Shown here piece after piece: positions 1 to 7,665 of a stretch of 64,000 nucleotides of DNA (its first letter is position 1; each line of letters begins with the position of its first letter). The notes under the pieces were generated by a model, which had not been told where the DNA came from, did no database searches, and saw nothing but the letters and a program-made list of their open reading frames with translations. The position numbers and the translations under genes are program-made. Origin of the DNA: Cohnella endophytica (GTDB lineage: Bacteria; Bacillota; Bacilli; Paenibacillales; Paenibacillaceae); assembly GCF_003628305.1 (NCBI RefSeq), contig NZ_RBZM01000004.1:124001-188000 (forward strand), written 5' to 3'.

Positions 1-2
1 GA

Positions 3-89
3 TTATTCGGCAGAAGAGCTGCTTGCATGCTGCCCGAAGTAGGCTTGAGAGAGCGATTTGTCGAAGCGGGAGAGGAGATCATCGAATGA
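3..89 (+). CDS. C-terminal end of an upstream gene (partial)
   Basis: An open frame runs in from the left edge and stops at the TGA at 87-89. That stop overlaps the ATG at 86 of the next gene (ATGA), the usual sign of a co-transcribed, translationally coupled pair. About 28 residues are visible and end in a charged stretch (VEAGEEIIE). This is too little to assign a family. The case for it being real rests on the ATGA overlap and on the lack of another good frame before the next ribosome binding site. Confidence 0.5.
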   Translation, partial: LFGRRAACMLPEVGLRERFVEAGEEIIE

Positions 90-523
90 GTCGGATAACG
101 AGCGAGTGGTCGGAACTGGTCAGATGGGCGGGTTATTTGCAACTGGGGGTCGTTGTCGGCAGTCTTGCCGTACCTTATCTGCTTCAATGGCGAGACGAAT
201 TATCGTCCGTTCGCACGTTGATCAAGCAGGTGTTCTGGACGTATGCCGCCTACATTTTTTGCACCAATTTGTTTTTTGCGGTTTTGTCGATCTATCTGGC
301 ACCGAATTTGACGGATGGTACTGAACTGGCCACGGCTATGTGTCTCTTTATTACCCTTTATTGGGGAGCCCGTCTGGTCATACAGTTTTTTTATTTTGAT
401 AAAAAAGGAATTCCGAGCGGCGGGGTTTATCGTTACGGGGAATGGCTGCTTTCCCTCTGCTTCGTATTTCTCACGATTGTGTACGGCGGAGCGACTCTCC
501 TGTGCGTCTGGGGGACTCCGTGA
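86..523 (+). CDS. Small integral membrane protein, function unknown
   Basis: The protein is about 145 residues and starts at the ATG at 86, preceded by GGAGAGGAG. A longer in-frame extension to 23 has no ribosome binding site. About four hydrophobic segments are visible, near residues 10-28, 45-65, 75-100 and 120-142, so it is probably a polytopic membrane protein. I recognise no catalytic motif or named family. It sits between an upstream gene (ATGA overlap) and the MBOAT acyltransferase (GTGA overlap). The tight coupling suggests that the three products act together, perhaps in lipid ester synthesis; that role is inferred from context only. Confidence 0.75.
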   Translation: MSRITSEWSELVRWAGYLQLGVVVGSLAVPYLLQWRDELSSVRTLIKQVFWTYAAYIFCTNLFFAVLSIYLAPNLTDGTELATAMCLFITLYWGARLVIQFFYFDKKGIPSGGVYRYGEWLLSLCFVFLTIVYGGATLLCVWGTP

Positions 524-1491
524 TTCCCGCTTTGATATTGCTAATCTGCGTATGCATTCCGGTGCTAGGATATCGAATGGCTCAGTTGCAATCGATGGCT
601 GTAAAACGCAGTTTAGTCTGGGGAATGACGGTGAGCGCACTTTTACTAGCAGATAGAATCATGCTCTTCCAATCTCCCGCTTTAAGGATGATAGCCATTA
701 TCGGGGTATTATTATATGCCATGAAATCCGTTACTTACGTTGAATGTTCAAGTCGGGACAAGCGGAAGCTGCCCGTGCTCCGTTGGATAGCCTTTCACCT
801 CTGGATTGGAATGAGGCCATATGTATTCGCGAAACGGAAGGCTGAACCCTACAGGGACGCCAGAAAATATATCGAATTGGGAATCAAAAGATTCCTATTG
901 GGCCTCCTATTAGTGGTCTTATCTTGGTTCTTATGGCATTCGGCTGTCCAATGGAACTGGAATCATCGTTACAGCATGATCGGGGCGACCGCTTTATTGC
1001 TGACAGGGTTAAGCTTTGCGGGTCATTTTGGGCTATTGAATATATGGGCGGGAGTTTGGAGATGGGCGGGGTTTGATTGCCAGCAATTATTTCGCAATCC
1101 GGCGATGTCGAGGAGCTTGAATGAATTTTGGAGTAAGCGCTGGAATTTGGCTTTTTCGGAAATGACGACTCTGGGCGTTTACCGTCCGCTGATCGGCGTT
1201 GTCGGCAAAAACGGAGCGGCATTCGCATCCTTTTTATTTTCGGGAATATTGCATGAGTTGGCGATTTCTTTACCGGTCCGGCAAAGCTTCGGAATGCCGT
1301 TGTTCTATTTTGTAATTCATGGGGCCGGGATTGTGATAGAGCGTACATTGGAGAAATGGGACTTACCCGTCTCCGGAGTTCCGTGGCTAGGTCGCATTTG
1401 GACATTCGTCTGGCTGGTTTTGCCGGTTCCCCTGTTATTTAACCCATCTTTTCTGAAAAGTATCATTTGGCCGATTATTGGCATCTATTAA
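520..1491 (+). CDS. Wax-synthase-like MBOAT family membrane acyltransferase
   Basis: The 323-residue polytopic membrane protein starts at GTG 520, which overlaps the previous stop as GTGA. The in-frame ATG at 442 lies deep inside the preceding gene and is unlikely to be used. The segment SRSLNEFWSKRWN matches the arginine/tryptophan signature of wax synthase-type (PF13813-like) MBOAT proteins. Further on, SGILHELAISLP carries the conserved His of the SG..HE motif, the likely catalytic residue. The family transfers acyl groups from acyl-CoA to long-chain alcohols or other lipid acceptors at the membrane; the substrate here is unknown. It is the last gene of its operon, followed by a terminator-like hairpin. 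Confidence 0.8.
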   Translation: MIPALILLICVCIPVLGYRMAQLQSMAVKRSLVWGMTVSALLLADRIMLFQSPALRMIAIIGVLLYAMKSVTYVECSSRDKRKLPVLRWIAFHLWIGMRPYVFAKRKAEPYRDARKYIELGIKRFLLGLLLVVLSWFLWHSAVQWNWNHRYSMIGATALLLTGLSFAGHFGLLNIWAGVWRWAGFDCQQLFRNPAMSRSLNEFWSKRWNLAFSEMTTLGVYRPLIGVVGKNGAAFASFLFSGILHELAISLPVRQSFGMPLFYFVIHGAGIVIERTLEKWDLPVSGVPWLGRIWTFVWLVLPVPLLFNPSFLKSIIWPIIGIY

Positions 1492-1529
1492 CAATTGTTT
1501 GCCGCATGGATGATTGGGAGTGAGCAACC

Positions 1530-1567
1530 AAATACAAATTTTAAGCAGCCAATCCGGCTGTATTTTT
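1530..1567 (+). terminator. Probable intrinsic terminator after the MBOAT gene
   Basis: CAGCC-loop-GGCTG forms a short GC stem flanked by AAATAC/GTATTT pairing and followed by a run of seven T. The stem is short but correctly placed 40 bases after the stop. Confidence 0.5.
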
Positions 1568-1658
1568 TTATTTGGGGCGCTTGTGGAAAATGAACCAAAC
1601 GGGGGCTTTCCAAACGGAAGGAGCATGACGCCTTTTGGGTCGAGCCGTTAATTTTACG

Positions 1659-1695
1659 TTTTCATAACCCTTTTCATTTCTATTAAAGATAAAAT
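1659..1695 (+). promoter_or_regulatory. TTTTCATAACC-type activator box and -10 before the LCP gene
   Basis: TTTTCAT-AACCC-TTTTCAT (1659-1677) is a 12-bp-spaced direct repeat. It is followed 31 bp from its start by TAAAAT (1690-1695), a likely -10. The hexamer where a -35 would lie (ACCCTT) is poor, as expected of an activator-dependent promoter. The same box at the same distance from TAAAAT occurs at 9068-9104. Confidence 0.5.
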
Positions 1696-1721
1696 GGTTG
1701 CTGATGGACAAGGAGGACAAC

Positions 1722-2744
1722 ATGCCAAAGAAAAGAAAGTCAAAATCGTTGCGTTACTATTTAAGGATTGCCGGATTGACGGCAGGTACGCTTCTCATTG
1801 CAACGGCGTGCTATGCCGGCTATATCTATTTAAAGGCGAACGAGGCTATTCATCGGATTGCGGCACCGGCCGATGCCATGAATATGAAAACCGACGCATC
1901 CAACGAAGCACAAAAGGAAATCAGACCGTTCATTGTTCTTTTGGCCGGTGTAGATAGCCGGGCGGGGAGCGGGGGCACGCAGAATACGGACGTCCTTATG
2001 CTAGTCAGCATTAATCCGCTAACCCATTCGGCAAGTATGGTCTCTCTGCCTCGAGACTTGCTACTGAAGCCTAAAATATTGCCGGACCGTAAAGCCAATT
2101 ATTATTTCGCTTATTATTACGCCAAGGACAAAGCTTCCGCCATCTCGAATACGAAGCAATTTTTCAGCGATCTGTTCAAGCTTCCGATCGATTATATGGC
2201 CGTCGTGAACTTCGACGCTTTGCGCCAAATGGTTGACGCGGTCGGTGGCCTTGAGATCGATGTCGACATGGACATGAAGTATGTTGATAATGTCGACGGG
2301 ACTCGGATTGATTTGAAGAAAGGGCTTCAGAAGCTTAACGGACAGCAAGTGCTTGATTTCGTTAGGTATCGCAAATCCAATCGGGGAACACAGGAGTCGT
2401 CCGATTTCGCGCGGAATGATCGACAAAAGCAAGTAATCAAGCATATTGCGGGGAAATTGGGTGCTTTCCAAGGAATGTCCCAGTGGGGCAAAATTTTGGA
2501 TATTATCGGCGAAAACGTGAAAACCGATGTGCCCGAAACGGTGCTGCGTCAATGGATCTTCAACTTTAATAGCATCAAACCCGAGCAGATCCAATCCTTG
2601 AATATGAACGCCAGTTGGAAAAGCCCTTACGTTTACATAAAACAAGAGGATTTAATACAGGCACTAGCTACATTGCGGGCAGACGTCGGTTTGAAAGCAG
2701 AAAACCAACATAAATTAGGCGATGTCGTCGGAGTGGAAAAGTAA
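1722..2744 (+). CDS. LCP (LytR-CpsA-Psr) family cell wall polymer ligase
   Basis: The 340-residue protein starts at ATG 1722 with AAGGAGG five bases upstream; the in-frame TTG at 1698 lacks a site. A short Lys/Arg-rich tail precedes one transmembrane segment (about residues 12-32), then an extracytoplasmic LCP domain. Visible LCP landmarks are LLAGVDSR with NTDVLMLVSINP, SLPRDLLL with the conserved Arg-Asp, and LDFVRYRKS with the paired arginines. The family moves undecaprenyl-phosphate-linked glycopolymers such as teichoic acid or capsule onto peptidoglycan outside the membrane. The downstream neighbour uppP recycles the lipid carrier released by such reactions, so the pairing makes sense. 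An activator-type promoter lies directly upstream. Confidence 0.93.
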   Translation: MPKKRKSKSLRYYLRIAGLTAGTLLIATACYAGYIYLKANEAIHRIAAPADAMNMKTDASNEAQKEIRPFIVLLAGVDSRAGSGGTQNTDVLMLVSINPLTHSASMVSLPRDLLLKPKILPDRKANYYFAYYYAKDKASAISNTKQFFSDLFKLPIDYMAVVNFDALRQMVDAVGGLEIDVDMDMKYVDNVDGTRIDLKKGLQKLNGQQVLDFVRYRKSNRGTQESSDFARNDRQKQVIKHIAGKLGAFQGMSQWGKILDIIGENVKTDVPETVLRQWIFNFNSIKPEQIQSLNMNASWKSPYVYIKQEDLIQALATLRADVGLKAENQHKLGDVVGVEK

Positions 2745-2785
2745 GAGGAAAATGATTCGATAGAAAAAGAAAGAGGAGAGAGAAC

Positions 2786-3610
2786 ATGGATTATATGAAG
2801 TCGATTATCTTCGCGATTATTCAAGGGATTTCCGAATTGTTTCCCATCAGCAGCGTGGCGCACGGCGTATTTACTCCCTACGTCTTTCATTGGAATCTGA
2901 GCCAGGAATTTTTGAAGGATCACTTTTTGCCGTACGTGGTGATGTTGCACGTCGGAACCGCTCTGGCGTTGCTCGTCTTTTTCAGACGGGAATGGCTTTC
3001 GATTGCACGTTCGCTTTTCAATGTGAGAGACAAGGATTCGAGGAGATTGCTCGCTCTTATTATCGTGGCCACCCTTCCTGCCGCGTTGATCGGCGTAACG
3101 TTGGAAAAGAATCTCCGCCACTTGTTCAGCAGCGTGACTAGCGCTTCTGTATTCCTTATGATCAACGGTGTTTTCCTCTTTTTCGGGGAGAAAATACGTT
3201 CCCGCGGCAACAAAGAAATCAATGATCTAACCTTCGGACAAGCCTTTATCGTAGGGCTATTCCAATCGCTCGCCTTAATTCCCGGTTTTTCGCGGTCCGG
3301 GTCCAGCATGATTGCCGGATTCTGGGCAGGTCTTAAGCATGAATCCGCCGCCCGATTTTCCATGCTGCTGGCTACTCCGATTATTGCAGGCGCCGGCGTT
3401 CTTGAGATTCGCAAGCTGGCCAAATCGGGGATGGACGGACTTTTTCGCATTTCGCTTGTCGGCGGGGCGGTTGCCGCCGTTGTTGCTTATATAACCGTAT
3501 GGCTATTAATGAAATGGTTCAAAAAACACGAAATTCAAGCGATGAGGCCGTTCGCTTATTATTGTTGGGCAGTCGGGGCGATTATCCTACTCACTTCAAT
3601 ATTCCACTAG
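2786..3610 (+). CDS. uppP: Undecaprenyl-diphosphatase (UppP/BacA family)
   Basis: The 274-residue polytopic membrane protein starts at ATG 2786 after AGAGGAGAG. It hydrolyses undecaprenyl pyrophosphate to the monophosphate carrier needed for peptidoglycan and wall polymer synthesis, and is linked to bacitracin resistance. Both family signatures are present: an N-terminal SELFPISSVAHG, a variant of the usual EFLPISSTGH, and PGFSRSGSSM with the catalytic-type Ser/Arg. The first motif departs from the common form (VAHGVF for TGHLIL), which suggests a lineage-specific subgroup. It follows the LCP gene by 41 bases and is probably co-transcribed with it. Confidence 0.92.
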   Translation: MDYMKSIIFAIIQGISELFPISSVAHGVFTPYVFHWNLSQEFLKDHFLPYVVMLHVGTALALLVFFRREWLSIARSLFNVRDKDSRRLLALIIVATLPAALIGVTLEKNLRHLFSSVTSASVFLMINGVFLFFGEKIRSRGNKEINDLTFGQAFIVGLFQSLALIPGFSRSGSSMIAGFWAGLKHESAARFSMLLATPIIAGAGVLEIRKLAKSGMDGLFRISLVGGAVAAVVAYITVWLLMKWFKKHEIQAMRPFAYYCWAVGAIILLTSIFH

Positions 3611-3623
3611 GGTTTTCCCCGAA

Positions 3624-3660
3624 ATCAAAAGCGTAGTCCGCAAAGGACTACGCTTTTGAT
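3624..3660. terminator. Bidirectional terminator between uppP and mgtA
   Basis: A perfect 16-bp inverted repeat with a 5-base loop; the stem arms contain AGCGTAGTCC and GGACTACGCT. A/T-rich outer ends serve both convergent genes. Confidence 0.85.
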
Positions 3661-3672
3661 TTGCACATGCTC

Positions 3673-6318
3673 TCAAAGCCACTCGTTGAATTTGCAAATA
3701 TACCATTTTTTGACGAGCTGCGTCAAAATGCAGTAACCCAACAAGGTTGCCGCGAGCCAAGGGAAGTAGGAGGCCGGAAGCGGCTGCAATCCGATGGCCG
3801 CTCCGAATCCGCTGAACGGAAGATAGATGCCGAGAGCCATGATCAGACTGGTCAACGCTACGACGGGAGCGCTTGCCCGGCTTTGGATAAACGGGATTTT
3901 CTCGGTACGGATCATGTGAACGATAAGGGTTTGCGACAGCAAGCCTTCAATAAACCAGCCGGATTGGAACAGCGTTTGGTGTTCAGCGGAATTCGCCGAG
4001 AAGACGAACCACATTAAAGCATAGGTCGTGATATCGAATATCGAGCTGATCGGACCGATAAACACCATAAATCTGCTGACCGACTTGGCGTTCCATTGTT
4101 GCGGTTTCCTCAAATATTCCTTATCCATCGTGTCCCATGGGAGGGAAAGCTGCGAAACATCGTAAAACAGGTTTTGGATCAGAAGGTGAATCGGAAGCAT
4201 GGGCAGGAACGGGATAAACGCGCTCGCGACCAATACGCTGAACATGTTTCCGAAATTGGAGCTTGCGGTCATTTTTAAATACTTGATCAGATTGCCGTAG
4301 GTTATGCGTCCTTGGATAATTCCTTGTTCCAACACCATCAAGCTTTTTTCCAGCAAAATAATGTCGGCCGATTCCTTCGCGATATCGACGGCCGTGTCCA
4401 CCGAAATTCCGACATCGGCTTCTTTCAGGGATGCGGCATCGTTGATACCGTCTCCCATGAAGCCTACGGTGTGTCCTTTGCTTTTCAAGACCCGAACGAT
4501 TCTCGCTTTTTGCAGCGGATTTACTTTCGCGAATACTGTCGTTCTCTCGGCGATGTCCGCTAGCCTCTCATCCGTTAAGGCATCGATAGAGCTTCCGAGC
4601 AAGATGTCGTTCACGTCTATTCCGACATCCTTGCATACTTTGCGCGTGACGGCCGCGTTATCTCCCGTGATGACTTTCACTTCGACGCCGTTGTCCTTTA
4701 ATGCCCGTATAGCCGTTTTCGCCGTTTCCTTCGGCGGATCAAGGAAAGCGAGGTAGCCGACTAACACAAGATTGTTCTCGTCATGTACACCGTAAGCATC
4801 GGTTCTTGGGCTTGTTCGTTTCATCGCGACGGCCAGAACGCGCAGGCCGTCCGTATTCATATTCCGGACGAGCAGACTAATGCTCTCGGTTAGCTCCGAG
4901 GTAATGGGAATCAGTCGACCGTCCTCGTCCAATACATGGGAGGTTACGCCTAATACTTCTTCCATGGCTCCTTTACAGATGAGCAGGTGGTCGTCTTCTC
5001 TGGTTGCCAAGACGACGGACATCCGGCGGCGATTGAAATCGAACGGGATTTCGTCGAATTTCTCGTAGTTCTGTTCCATCCCTGACATGCTGGAAAGCTC
5101 GGCGTGCTCCAGAACGGCGACATCCAGCAAGTTTTTGAGCCCGGTTTGATGGTAGCTGTTCAAGAACGCATATTCGAGCACTTTCCGGTTTTCCTTGCCT
5201 TGAATGTCGAGGTGCTTTTCGAGAATGATTTTGTCCTGCGTTAACGTACCGGTTTTGTCCGTGCACAAAATATCCATGGCTCCGAAGTTTTGAATGGCGT
5301 TCAGCCGCTTGACGACGACCTTATTGCGGGCCATCGTCGCCGCGCCTTTGGCCAGATTGCCGGCCACGATAACGGGCAGCATTTCAGGCGTCAATCCGAC
5401 CGCAACCGAAAGGCCGAACAACAGAGCTTCCCACCAATCTCCTTTCGTAAAGCCGTTGAGCACGAAAATGATCGGAACCATGATGAACATGAAGCGGATC
5501 AGCACGAAGGTAATGCTCCTGACCCCTTTATCGAAGCTTGTAAGCGGCGGCTTCCCGATTAACGTACCTGCCATGGAGCCGAAATAGGTGTCGGAACCGG
5601 TGGACACGACGACGGCTTTCGCCGAGCCGCTGATGACGTTCGTCCCCATGTAGCACATATTGCTCAGTTCCAGCGCATTCATCGATGCTTGTTGCTGTTT
5701 CCGGACCGATTTCAGCGCATCTCGAGGGAGGGTGACCTGTTTTTCCACGGGCATCGCCTCGCCGGTAAGCGCGGATTCGCCGACATGCAAATCCTTCGAG
5801 ACGAGCAGTCTCACATCGGCCGGAACCATGTCGCCAGCGGACAGATGAATCACGTCTCCGGGAACAAGAAGCTCCATGTCGATTTCTTTACGCTCGGCTT
5901 GGCGGGTAACGGATGAGGTCGTGTTTACCATCGCTTTGAGCTTATCCGCCGTTCGCGAGGAACGGTATTCTTGGGTAAACGTAATGATGACGCTGACCGT
6001 AACCATAGTCGTAATAATGAGGACCGCTTCGAGATCGTCGTCCATAAAATAGGAAAACGCGGCAAGAGAGAGCAAAATCAGAATAAACGGGTTTTTGAAG
6101 CAGGCGAGCAATTGCAAATACCAAGCCGGCGTTTTGTCTTGGACAATCTGATTTTTCCCGTGCTCATCGAGTCTTTTCCGGGCAACGTCTTCCGTAAGCC
6201 CTTCGTAAGCGGTGTTCAAGTCTTCTATGATATCCTCTTCTACGGAAAGGGAGGCTTGAATGAGACGCTCGGCGATTTCTTGGGTCCATTTTTCTTTGTT
6301 TTTCGTAGCTTTGATCAT
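3673..6318 (-). CDS. mgtA: Magnesium-translocating P-type ATPase (MgtA/MgtB type)
   Basis: The 881-residue protein starts at ATG 6318, preceded by AAGGAGGT seven bases upstream; a TTG 21 bases further out only overlaps that site. It is a P3B-type ATPase that imports Mg2+ at the expense of ATP. Landmarks are the actuator TGEAMPVEK, the phosphorylation motif DKTGTLT with Asp354, the KGAMEEVL nucleotide-binding motif, and the hinge GDGINDAASLKEADVGI. N-terminal and C-terminal hydrophobic segments surround these, and the length is normal for the family. It is expressed from a long leader with an M-box riboswitch, so transcription should rise when cytoplasmic Mg2+ is low. Confidence 0.97.
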   Translation of the reverse strand: MIKATKNKEKWTQEIAERLIQASLSVEEDIIEDLNTAYEGLTEDVARKRLDEHGKNQIVQDKTPAWYLQLLACFKNPFILILLSLAAFSYFMDDDLEAVLIITTMVTVSVIITFTQEYRSSRTADKLKAMVNTTSSVTRQAERKEIDMELLVPGDVIHLSAGDMVPADVRLLVSKDLHVGESALTGEAMPVEKQVTLPRDALKSVRKQQQASMNALELSNMCYMGTNVISGSAKAVVVSTGSDTYFGSMAGTLIGKPPLTSFDKGVRSITFVLIRFMFIMVPIIFVLNGFTKGDWWEALLFGLSVAVGLTPEMLPVIVAGNLAKGAATMARNKVVVKRLNAIQNFGAMDILCTDKTGTLTQDKIILEKHLDIQGKENRKVLEYAFLNSYHQTGLKNLLDVAVLEHAELSSMSGMEQNYEKFDEIPFDFNRRRMSVVLATREDDHLLICKGAMEEVLGVTSHVLDEDGRLIPITSELTESISLLVRNMNTDGLRVLAVAMKRTSPRTDAYGVHDENNLVLVGYLAFLDPPKETAKTAIRALKDNGVEVKVITGDNAAVTRKVCKDVGIDVNDILLGSSIDALTDERLADIAERTTVFAKVNPLQKARIVRVLKSKGHTVGFMGDGINDAASLKEADVGISVDTAVDIAKESADIILLEKSLMVLEQGIIQGRITYGNLIKYLKMTASSNFGNMFSVLVASAFIPFLPMLPIHLLIQNLFYDVSQLSLPWDTMDKEYLRKPQQWNAKSVSRFMVFIGPISSIFDITTYALMWFVFSANSAEHQTLFQSGWFIEGLLSQTLIVHMIRTEKIPFIQSRASAPVVALTSLIMALGIYLPFSGFGAAIGLQPLPASYFPWLAATLLGYCILTQLVKKWYICKFNEWL

Positions 6319-6354
6319 GTGGATGACCTCCTTGTGCAAATAAAATGAATGGAA

Positions 6355-6388
6355 TAAAAAAAGCTCTCCCTGTTAGCCAGAGAGAGCT
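6355..6388 (-). terminator. Second leader terminator (T2) directly before mgtA
   Basis: Read on the minus strand, an 11-bp stem (AGCTCTCTCTG / CAGGGAGAGCT, one G-T pair) with loop GCTAA is followed by seven T. It sits 37 bases before the mgtA start and 31 bases after the stop of a short leader ORF. A read-through decision must therefore be made here even after the M-box terminator is passed. Confidence 0.85.
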
Positions 6389-6418
6389 GAATCCGAACAT
6401 TCATGATTTGCTCGCAGG

Positions 6419-6571
6419 TCAAAAACGCATGCTTAAACAAGGCCGCCGCATATGGATTTTTTCACGGGGCAATAAGCATCGTAATGAACGGAGAGCAAAG
6501 CAAGTTCGATTCTCCCTCTGTACAACCTTGTTAACGGCTAAACGGCATATTCGACTCGGACTACTATCCAT
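6419..6571 (-). CDS. Candidate Arg/Cys-rich leader peptide in the mgtA leader
   Basis: The 50-codon ORF starts at ATG 6571 with AGGGGGG nine bases upstream, a strong ribosome binding site. It begins MDSSPSRICR and contains ten Arg and four Cys. It lies wholly between the two terminators of the mgtA leader and stops 31 bases before the second one, the placement typical of attenuator leader peptides. A segment of its coding sequence (minus strand CAGAGGGAG, plus positions 6512-6520) can pair over nine bases with the 5' arm of T2 (6378-6386). Translation or stalling could therefore change termination. I cannot tell whether it is translated; it may instead be part of a structured RNA. Confidence 0.45.
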   Translation of the reverse strand: MDSSPSRICRLAVNKVVQRENRTCFALRSLRCLLPREKIHMRRPCLSMRF

Positions 6572-6610
6572 AGCGGCGATCCCCCCTAAGAAGTCAAATG
6601 GCAAAACAAA

Positions 6611-6634
6611 AACCCTCCAGCAGCCTAGAGGGTT
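6611..6634 (-). terminator. M-box expression-platform terminator (T1)
   Basis: On the minus strand, a 10-bp stem (AACCCTCTAG / CTGGAGGGTT) with tetraloop GCTG is followed by TTTGTTTT. It lies about 30 bases after the conserved 3' end of the M-box, where the Mg2+-controlled terminator is expected. Confidence 0.88.
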
Positions 6635-6665
6635 AAAAAAGCGCGCAAAAAAACACGTGTCATTT

Positions 6666-6829
6666 CCCCCCTAGTCGAGCTTTGGCACTATACAACGTAA
6701 AGAGAACCGAATCTCTTAGCCACCTTATGAAAAGCCTTAACCCGGCAATTCCTGTTCTACCCATGGGCATCTTTCGATATTTCTGGGCAGTGGCCTGTGT
6801 TCGTATAGGAGCCTCACCTAACGAGGATT
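6666..6829 (-). ncRNA. M-box (ykoK leader) Mg2+ riboswitch upstream of mgtA
   Basis: The minus strand carries the highly conserved M-box blocks in order: GTTAGGTGAGGCTCCTATA, ACACAGGCCACTGCCCAGAA, GCCCATGGGTAGAACAGGAA, TTGCCGGGTTAAGGCTTTTC, and the closing AGTGCCAAAGCTC. These match the established ykoK/M-box consensus. The aptamer binds Mg2+ and promotes termination, so mgtA is expressed when Mg2+ is scarce. The terminator at 6611-6634 is the expected expression platform. Confidence 0.96.
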
Positions 6830-6846
6830 TATTCAATTCCTTTGCA

Positions 6847-6875
6847 ATCTTAATTCCTGTTTTTCGATTTGTCAA
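6847..6875 (-). promoter_or_regulatory. Sigma-A-type promoter of the M-box/mgtA transcript
   Basis: On the minus strand TTGACA (6875-6870), 17 bases, then TAAGAT (6852-6847), about 20 bases before the first M-box block. The -35 overlaps the -35 of the divergent promoter by five base pairs. Confidence 0.75.
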
Positions 6876-6896
6876 GGATTTAAAACAGGTTATAAT
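6869..6896 (+). promoter_or_regulatory. Sigma-A-type promoter of the response regulator/kinase genes
   Basis: TTGTCA (6869-6874), 16 bases, TATAAT (6891-6896), 43 bases before the regulator ATG. The -35 hexamer is shared, on the opposite strand, with the mgtA leader promoter. Confidence 0.7.
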
Positions 6897-6939
6897 AGAT
6901 GCACTTAGCAGTTGAACTAAAGCTTTCGGGAGGCATCGA

Positions 6940-7662
6940 ATGAATCCTTCGCAACGCAACCATGTCCTCGTCGTCGAGGACGACGAACATATCAGGCGGT
7001 TTGTGGCGATTAATTTGCGGACAAACGGATTTCAAGTTACCGAAGCCGCGTTAGGGGAAACGGCAATGCAGTGTATCGACAATAACCGTCCGGATGTTGT
7101 CGTGCTGGATATTATGCTCCCCGACATGGACGGATTCGAAATATGCAACAAAATCAGAGCTGTCGATACGAACATCGTCATCATTTTTCTAACCGCGCGA
7201 GGTCAGGATACGGAAAAAATCAGAGGGCTGGAGCTTGGCGCCGACGACTATATCGTTAAACCCTTTAATCCGCTCGAGCTCGTAGCGAGAATTAAGACCG
7301 TTTTACGACGCACGCACCATTCGGCGAAGGTAGAGAATTCGGAGACAACGAACAGAAACGTACTGTTGTCCGGGACGATCCGAGTCGATCTGGATTCTAA
7401 TAGAGCATTTAAAGCGGACTGCTGCATCGAGTTGACGCCCAAAGAATATCAAATGATCAAAGTGTTCCTGGAAAACCCCGATAAAGCATTGTCGAGAAAC
7501 GACCTCTTGAACCTCGTATGGGGCGAGGATTTCGTCGGCGATACGAAAACGGTGGACGTACACGTTCGCAAATTGAGGGAAAAGATCGAAGATGATAGCT
7601 CTAAGCCTCGGCTGATCGAAACCGTGTGGGGGCTGGGGTATCGTTGGAGGAAGGACGGCTGA
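6940..7662 (+). CDS. OmpR/PhoB-family response regulator
   Basis: The 240-residue protein starts at ATG 6940 after GGGAGG. The N-terminal receiver domain shows the acidic pocket VVEDDE, the phospho-acceptor Asp57 in VVLDIMLPD, and the conserved Lys in DYIVKPFNPLEL. A C-terminal winged-helix DNA-binding domain follows (LTPKEYQMIKVFLENP to VDVHVRKLREKI and GLGYRW). It is paired with the kinase starting three bases after its stop. Candidate targets are genes with the TTTTCATAAYYC box, including the operon directly downstream. Its own promoter shares a -35 with the mgtA leader promoter, tying it to Mg2+ status. Confidence 0.95.
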   Translation: MNPSQRNHVLVVEDDEHIRRFVAINLRTNGFQVTEAALGETAMQCIDNNRPDVVVLDIMLPDMDGFEICNKIRAVDTNIVIIFLTARGQDTEKIRGLELGADDYIVKPFNPLELVARIKTVLRRTHHSAKVENSETTNRNVLLSGTIRVDLDSNRAFKADCCIELTPKEYQMIKVFLENPDKALSRNDLLNLVWGEDFVGDTKTVDVHVRKLREKIEDDSSKPRLIETVWGLGYRWRKDG

Positions 7663-7665
7663 CTT

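Noticed and set aside
442..519. ATG 442 as start of the MBOAT gene
   Set aside because: It would overlap the preceding gene by about 80 bases; GTG 520 gives a four-base coupled overlap.
6319..6339. TTG start seven codons upstream in mgtA
   Set aside because: The extension encodes the AAGGAGGT ribosome binding site of the downstream ATG.
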